DNA of 9,064 nt from positions 1-9,064 of the forward strand of contig CAZHGC010000050.1 of NCBI GenBank assembly GCA_964531385.1, given 5' to 3'. A program made the translations under genes and the position numbers. How positions within the stretch are numbered: position 1 is the stretch's first letter; every line of letters starts with the position of its first letter. This stretch comes from MGBC114079 sp964531385 (lineage in GTDB: Bacteria > Bacillota > Clostridia > Lachnospirales > CAG-274). Under the pieces are notes generated by a model. The model ran no database searches and had not been told where the DNA came from. It was given only the letters and a program-made list of their open reading frames with translations. Shown in pieces: positions 6,066-9,064 of this stretch.

Positions 6066-6510
6066 GACTGTCTTCTCCTTTAAAAATTATACTTGTACAA
6101 TTTTCCTTTTCAATGTTTAACGTTCGGCTAATTCTCTCAAGCTCTGTACCCAATTTTATATATTCTCTGATGTCTTTTACCGAAAGTTCTTCCGCTGACA
6201 AAAGCTGTAACGCTTGTAAGGCCTTAGCTTGAATATTCATAGACAAACCTATATGCCTCTCTATCATCTTTTTTCGTTCTTCCACAACTTTCGCCATTGC
6301 TTTCTTTTCAACATCATTATCAAAGAGTCGCACCCTTTCATACCAATCAAATTTATCTTTCCAACGTCGAATTAAAGAGCCACTTTTTCTCAACTTTTCT
6401 GCTACTGCCGTCAAAGTTCTTTTTTCGCCCATATCACGGTAAAGTGAAAAAGCTTCATAGGCTTTTTCGCTTTCTCCTTTATGACGTTCCCACGCTTTTT
6501 CTTTTGACAC
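6058..6510 (-). CDS. terS: Terminase small subunit (DNA-recognition subunit)
   Basis: The small terminase binds the packaging site and delivers DNA to TerL. This 150-residue protein opens MSKEKAWERHKGESEKAYEA with AFSLYRDMGEKRTLTAVAEKL after it, the helix-turn-helix region typical of terS of Firmicutes siphoviruses, followed by SLIRRWKDKFDWYERV (45-60). The middle (about 66-110) is a long charged helix suited to oligomerisation, and the end (KDIREYIKLGTELERISRTL) is the region expected to contact TerL. The start is GTG at 6510 behind a GGGGAGGAGG stretch. It lies 38 nt after the radical SAM gene and overlaps terL by 8 nt. Position and sequence agree; the packaging site itself cannot be seen. 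Confidence 0.9.
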   Translation of the reverse strand: MSKEKAWERHKGESEKAYEAFSLYRDMGEKRTLTAVAEKLRKSGSLIRRWKDKFDWYERVRLFDNDVEKKAMAKVVEERKKMIERHIGLSMNIQAKALQALQLLSAEELSVKDIREYIKLGTELERISRTLNIEKENCTSIIFKGEDSLE

Positions 6511-6548
6511 TCGCCTCCTCCCCTTTAGCTACTTTTTTATTTGATTAT

Positions 6549-7568
6549 TTATTTTTCTAAACCAAACAACTTTTTATAATATTCCAATTTGTTAGCCAAC
6601 TCCTCTTGCATCAACCCATAGAATGACTGTAATTGTATTTTTTTACTTTTGCCAGCCGCCTGATAAAGAGCACCAAAACAACCTCCCGTCCCGATTTCTT
6701 TCATTTTAGGAGTTGCTTGTGGATTTTTACCATTAATTAACATACATAAATTATACTCATTTGGAACAAATCCTTTTAAACCATCTATTCCACAACAACA
6801 CATATCATCACCCATAGCTCGCAACCTATTTTCTCCAGAGTAGAATTTCATACCGTTTTTATGACACTCTGCTTTAATGTTCAAAAAATGTTTTTCAAGC
6901 AAATCTAAAGGATAGCAGTTATCTCCACCAACTTTTACCATACCTTTTTTACCTTTGTAAAACTTCATTCCCTCAACTACTATTCCATACACACCCAATT
7001 GGGCCAATTTAGGAATATTTTCCATAACATCTTTAAATACTTCTAGCATATAAGGCTGTACACGCACAATAACCCTTTGTACCTTTGGCGAAATTTTTCC
7101 AATAATAGATAATCTTTCTTCATACGTTGGGCAACCCTTTTCCAATCTATCATATTTACTGCATACTGCCGAAATTTGAACAACACAATTACATTTAGCG
7201 AGAAGCTCTAAATATTCCGGTTCTGCTATAAGTCTGCCCTTTGTGCTTACCACAAAAGGATATTTAGTTTCAGCAAGTAGTTTTAAACATTCGTAACTAT
7301 TTCGTATTTCTTTTTCTATTGGTTGAAATGGGTCACTCATTCCTCCCCAATGTATTGGTATGTTCCAATCACACCAAGCAGTTTCTTTTTTTCTTTCTCC
7401 ATTTATAAATGTTCTTAATGCCTCAACGGTTTCGTCTTTGCATATATCTGCTATATCATATTTTTTTTGAACAAAACAATACTTGCAATCGTGGCTACAG
7501 CCCCTGTAAGTATCAAATCTTATTGGTAAATTACATAATATAATTTGTGAACCACATTTACACCCCAT
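6549..7568 (-). CDS. Radical SAM protein of the spore-photoproduct-lyase-like (SplB, COG1533) type
   Basis: The 339-residue protein has the radical SAM cluster motif CSHDCKYC (24-31: Cys24, Cys28, Cys31) after TYRG, with an aromatic residue following as usual, and a GGMSDPFQP segment (75-83) like that of SplB-type proteins. The C-terminal half has GENRLRAMGDDMCCCGIDGL (245-264), Cys275 and Cys297. With Cys3, Cys5 and Cys12 there are enough cysteines for an auxiliary iron-sulfur cluster, which I infer. The enzyme would cleave S-adenosylmethionine to a radical; the substrate is unknown. Its ATG overlaps the stop of the upstream ParB-like gene by one base (TAATG) behind AAAGGAGG. Being coupled to two ParB-like DNA-binding proteins and placed before the terminase, it may act on phage DNA, but that is speculation. 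Confidence 0.88.
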   Translation of the reverse strand: MGCKCGSQIILCNLPIRFDTYRGCSHDCKYCFVQKKYDIADICKDETVEALRTFINGERKKETAWCDWNIPIHWGGMSDPFQPIEKEIRNSYECLKLLAETKYPFVVSTKGRLIAEPEYLELLAKCNCVVQISAVCSKYDRLEKGCPTYEERLSIIGKISPKVQRVIVRVQPYMLEVFKDVMENIPKLAQLGVYGIVVEGMKFYKGKKGMVKVGGDNCYPLDLLEKHFLNIKAECHKNGMKFYSGENRLRAMGDDMCCCGIDGLKGFVPNEYNLCMLINGKNPQATPKMKEIGTGGCFGALYQAAGKSKKIQLQSFYGLMQEELANKLEYYKKLFGLEK

Positions 7569-8137
7569 TATATTTCCTCCTTTGCCTTTTGAACAATTAC
7601 CTTAACAAGACTCTCTTTTCCATATTTTTTTATATACTTTAATAAATCCTCTTTATCAAAGTTATTAAATTTTAAAGTAACATTAAACAACTCTTCTACG
7701 TCTTTTAATTCATTATCAACAGTTTCTTTGTCAATTATGTCATTTAAATTATTTTCAAATTTTTCTATCTCCTGTTCTGTAAATCCCGTAAATACAGCAT
7801 CATCACCAAGTTCTTCGAGCAAACTTGTAAGTTTTTCTGTATCCCATTTCCCCTCTACTTTATTTAACGCAATATTTAATTGTTTTTCTTTTAAGTCATC
7901 AATATCTACAACCGATACATCTACTTCTGTTTCTCCATTTTCTTCAAGCACAGAGAGACGTTGATGCCCTCCAACAACATTATTGGTTCTTTTGTTCCAA
8001 ACGATAGGTGTTATATAACCATATTTATTAATACTACACTTTAAATTATCATATTCTATATCACCCGGTTTTAAATTAATTCTAGGGTTATATGTAGCTC
8101 TATTTAATTCACTTATTTTTTTTCTTTCTATTCGCAT
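7568..8137 (-). CDS. ParB/Spo0J N-terminal-domain protein (second paralogue)
   Basis: This 189-residue protein has the ParB N-terminal nucleotide-binding fold: ATYNPRINL (14-22), SINKYGYITPIVW (35-47) and the GGHQR box (56-60). LNIALNKVEGKWDTEKLTSL (87-106) follows, then TGFTEQEIEKF, a pattern I associate with ParB domains fused or adjacent to phage DNA methyltransferases. The ParB helix-turn-helix DNA-binding domain is absent, so chromosome or plasmid partition is unlikely; a nuclease, adaptor or modification role is more probable. It aligns along its whole length with the protein encoded just upstream, so the pair arose by duplication or joint recruitment. It starts 2 nt after that gene behind AAAGGAG, and its stop overlaps the radical SAM start. 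Confidence 0.9.
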   Translation of the reverse strand: MRIERKKISELNRATYNPRINLKPGDIEYDNLKCSINKYGYITPIVWNKRTNNVVGGHQRLSVLEENGETEVDVSVVDIDDLKEKQLNIALNKVEGKWDTEKLTSLLEELGDDAVFTGFTEQEIEKFENNLNDIIDKETVDNELKDVEELFNVTLKFNNFDKEDLLKYIKKYGKESLVKVIVQKAKEEI

Positions 8138-8139
8138 TT

Positions 8140-8730
8140 TTATATAACTCCTTTTACTTTATTTATAATAGCTGTTGCTAATTCTATTTTAGCATTTTCT
8201 TTATTTGTTATATATTCTTCTATAACACTTCTTGTGTCAGCAGGGCAAGAAAAAGTTATAGAAAACTCTTCACTCTCTATTGGCTCAGCATAGTCAGAAA
8301 AACTTTCATTCAATAAATCATCTATATACCCATATTCCGCTGATAAGTGCTTCAGTTCCCACTCTTCAAACCCAGTAACTTCAATATTATCCATTGTTGC
8401 AACTTCTTGCAATAAATCTGTTAATTTTAAAATATCCCACTGTCCTTTTATTTTGTTCAATGATACATTTAAAATTTTTTCGTCTTTTTCGCTTAAATTT
8501 ACTACAACACATTCTATTTCTTTGTATCCTTGTTCTTTCAAGATTTTAAACCTTTGATGCCCATTTACAACTGTTTTGGTTTCTGCGTTGTAAACAATAG
8601 GTTCTATGTACCCAAAATACTCTATGCTGTTTTTTATTTTTCTATATTCAACATCTTCTTTAGACAACTCAAGTCTAGGATTGTATTGAGCTGCTTTTAT
8701 ATCATTTATATTAATTTTTTTTACAACCAT
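8140..8730 (-). CDS. ParB/Spo0J N-terminal-domain protein (first paralogue, first gene of the operon)
   Basis: This 196-residue protein has the same layout as its downstream neighbour: AAQYNPRLEL (13-22), SIEYFGYIEPIVY (35-47), NGHQR (56-60), LNVSLNKIKGQWDILKLTDL (87-106) and VTGFEEWEL (118-126). A C-terminal part from about 155 (EEFSITFSC, then EEYITNK and IINKVKG) resembles the neighbour's ending (FNVTLKFNN, IVQKAKEE). There is no helix-turn-helix or methyltransferase domain. The GHQR box is the nucleotide-contact motif of the family; the actual activity is unknown. Ribosome binding site TGAGGTG lies 6 nt before ATG 8730. The nearest upstream element is an intrinsic terminator only about 30 nt away, leaving no room for a promoter in between, so expression probably needs read-through. 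Confidence 0.9.
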   Translation of the reverse strand: MVVKKININDIKAAQYNPRLELSKEDVEYRKIKNSIEYFGYIEPIVYNAETKTVVNGHQRFKILKEQGYKEIECVVVNLSEKDEKILNVSLNKIKGQWDILKLTDLLQEVATMDNIEVTGFEEWELKHLSAEYGYIDDLLNESFSDYAEPIESEEFSITFSCPADTRSVIEEYITNKENAKIELATAIINKVKGVI

Positions 8731-8759
8731 ATAATCACCTCATTTTTGTTTCTCCAAAG

Positions 8760-8791
8760 AAAAAAGGCAAGCCTAAAAGCCTGCCTTTTTT
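8760..8791 (-). terminator. Intrinsic terminator just before the first ParB-like gene
   Basis: A 7-bp stem (8766-8772 with 8779-8785) and 6-nt loop are flanked by As and Ts. On the minus strand the stem GGCAGGC / GCTTGCC pairs fully with one G-U and is followed by at least five Ts; on the plus strand one pair is a mismatch, so the minus direction is favoured, though it may work both ways. Confidence 0.75.
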
Positions 8792-8792
8792 C

Positions 8793-8970
8793 CGAAAGGA
8801 GTGTATCCAATGAACAACTAACAACTAAAACTGTTTTGGTGCTTTGGGGGTCGAACCCAAACGTAGGACCGCCACACCCGTAATAGCCGAAGCAATGCCT
8901 CGGCTAAAAATGCAACTATAAAACAACTAGAGGAGTAAATGCATTGTCGAACTGTCCTAACTTTCGACAC
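8793..8970 (-). ncRNA. Candidate structured leader RNA or attachment region (unclassified)
   Basis: No credible gene lies between 8731 and the window end. On the minus strand two stable elements are visible. One is a 9-bp stem with a 3-nt loop (8885-8893 / 8897-8905) holding a G-U pair that would be a mismatch on the other strand, which favours RNA from the minus strand. The second is a 6-bp stem TTTGGG / CCCAAA around loop TTCGACC (8843-8861), looking like a tRNA T-arm and enclosed by GGTGT (8874-8878) with GCACC (8838-8842). No D-arm or anticodon arm is present, so it is not a tRNA. A terminator ends the segment at 8760-8791. A weak minus-strand promoter is possible (TTTACA at 8993-8998, TATATT at 8972-8977, spacer only 15). 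The T-arm copy could instead be an attP core; I cannot tell. Confidence 0.35.
8945..8969. repeat. Inverted repeat TGTCGAA-11 nt-TTCGACA
   Basis: Seven-base perfect arms (8945-8951 and 8963-8969) flank 11 nt. This could be an operator, a recombinase core-type site or a short hairpin. It overlaps the possible start region of the leader transcript, close to the TATATT-like sequence at 8972-8977. Confidence 0.6.
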
Positions 8971-9001
8971 TAATATAATAACACAGTTTTTTTGTAAAAA
9001 A

Positions 9002-9029
9002 GTCGCAACTTTGTCGCATTTTTGTCGCA
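9002..9029. repeat. Three GTCGCA direct repeats with an exact 11-bp period
   Basis: GTCGCA occurs at 9002-9007, 9013-9018 and 9024-9029, each copy preceded by A- or T-rich sequence. Repeats in helical phase near an inverted repeat are typical of protein-binding arrays such as iterons, integrase arm-type sites or terminase/repressor binding sites. Which protein binds cannot be told from the window. Confidence 0.6.
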
Positions 9030-9045
9030 CGTTTTTTCATTTAAG

Positions 9046-9064
9046 TTATCAACACGTTATCCAC
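9046..9064 (+). other. Two DnaA-box-like sequences at the window edge
   Basis: TTATCAACA (9046-9054) differs from the DnaA box TTATCCACA at one position, and TTATCCAC (9057-9064) matches its first eight bases before the window ends. They are spaced 11 bp apart. The pair could mark a replication origin or a DnaA-regulated site; the sequence beyond the edge is needed to judge this. Confidence 0.4.

Noticed and set aside
7568..8730. Plasmid or phage partition (ParB) system
   Set aside because: No ParA gene, no ParB helix-turn-helix domain and no parS-like repeats were seen. The proteins hold only the N-terminal domain plus a methyltransferase-linked-type extension.
8838..8905. tRNA or tmRNA gene
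   Set aside because: Only a T-arm-like hairpin is present. There is no D-arm or anticodon arm, and no matching 7-bp acceptor stem.
8818..9030. 70-codon minus-strand open frame in the right-end region
   Set aside because: Its codons run through the GTCGCA repeats, the inverted repeat and both RNA-type hairpins. The WRSYVWVRPPKH-type ending is what a T-arm-like sequence yields when translated. I treat it as noncoding.
8939..9064. Plus-strand frame from ATG 8939 open to the window edge
   Set aside because: The ribosome binding site is only 3 nt from the ATG, and the peptide is simply the repeats translated. No family resemblance.

Overview
This window looks like part of a prophage or temperate phage of a low-GC Gram-positive bacterium, most likely a member of the Clostridia. 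The reasons are AT-rich DNA, strong AGGAGG-type ribosome binding sites, TTG and GTG starts, tightly coupled genes, and a recognisable siphovirus-type packaging and head module. Apart from one broken gene, every gene I accept is on the minus strand, so the biological order runs from the right end of the window to the left.

Region 8731-9064 has no convincing gene. It holds two DnaA-box-like sequences, three GTCGCA direct repeats at an 11-bp period, a 7-bp-arm inverted repeat, two stable RNA-type stem-loops (one resembling a tRNA T-arm), and an intrinsic terminator only about 30 nt before the first late gene. This fits either a control leader (attenuation or antitermination) or an attachment/origin-like region. 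I cannot decide between them by eye.

Region 6549-8730 holds two tandem ParB/Spo0J N-domain paralogues and a radical SAM protein, all translationally coupled. Region 3233-6510 is the packaging core: small terminase, large terminase, a 46-residue zinc-ribbon-like protein and an SPP1 gp6-type portal. Then come a MuF-family minor head protein (1684-3216) and a 71-residue acidic protein (1458-1673). The MuF protein carries an extra C-terminal domain with a zinc-metallopeptidase HExxH motif, so it looks like a phage-borne polymorphic toxin or effector. The 71-residue gene sits where such systems usually place the immunity gene.

A terminator closes this unit, and the expected scaffold and capsid genes do not follow. 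Instead there is an accessory patch (693-1457). It contains two tiny coupled genes (41 and 46 codons), a plus-strand 69-residue reading frame broken by one TAA and flanked by a 25-bp inverted repeat, and two near-identical 44-45-bp direct repeats, each just downstream of a terminator and upstream of a gene. The window ends inside a BRO-N antirepressor-like gene (1-692).

The main points of interest are the MuF-metallopeptidase with its possible partner, the leader at the right end, the ParB-ParB-radical SAM cassette, and the rearranged accessory patch. All family assignments are from reading the protein sequences by eye, with no database search.
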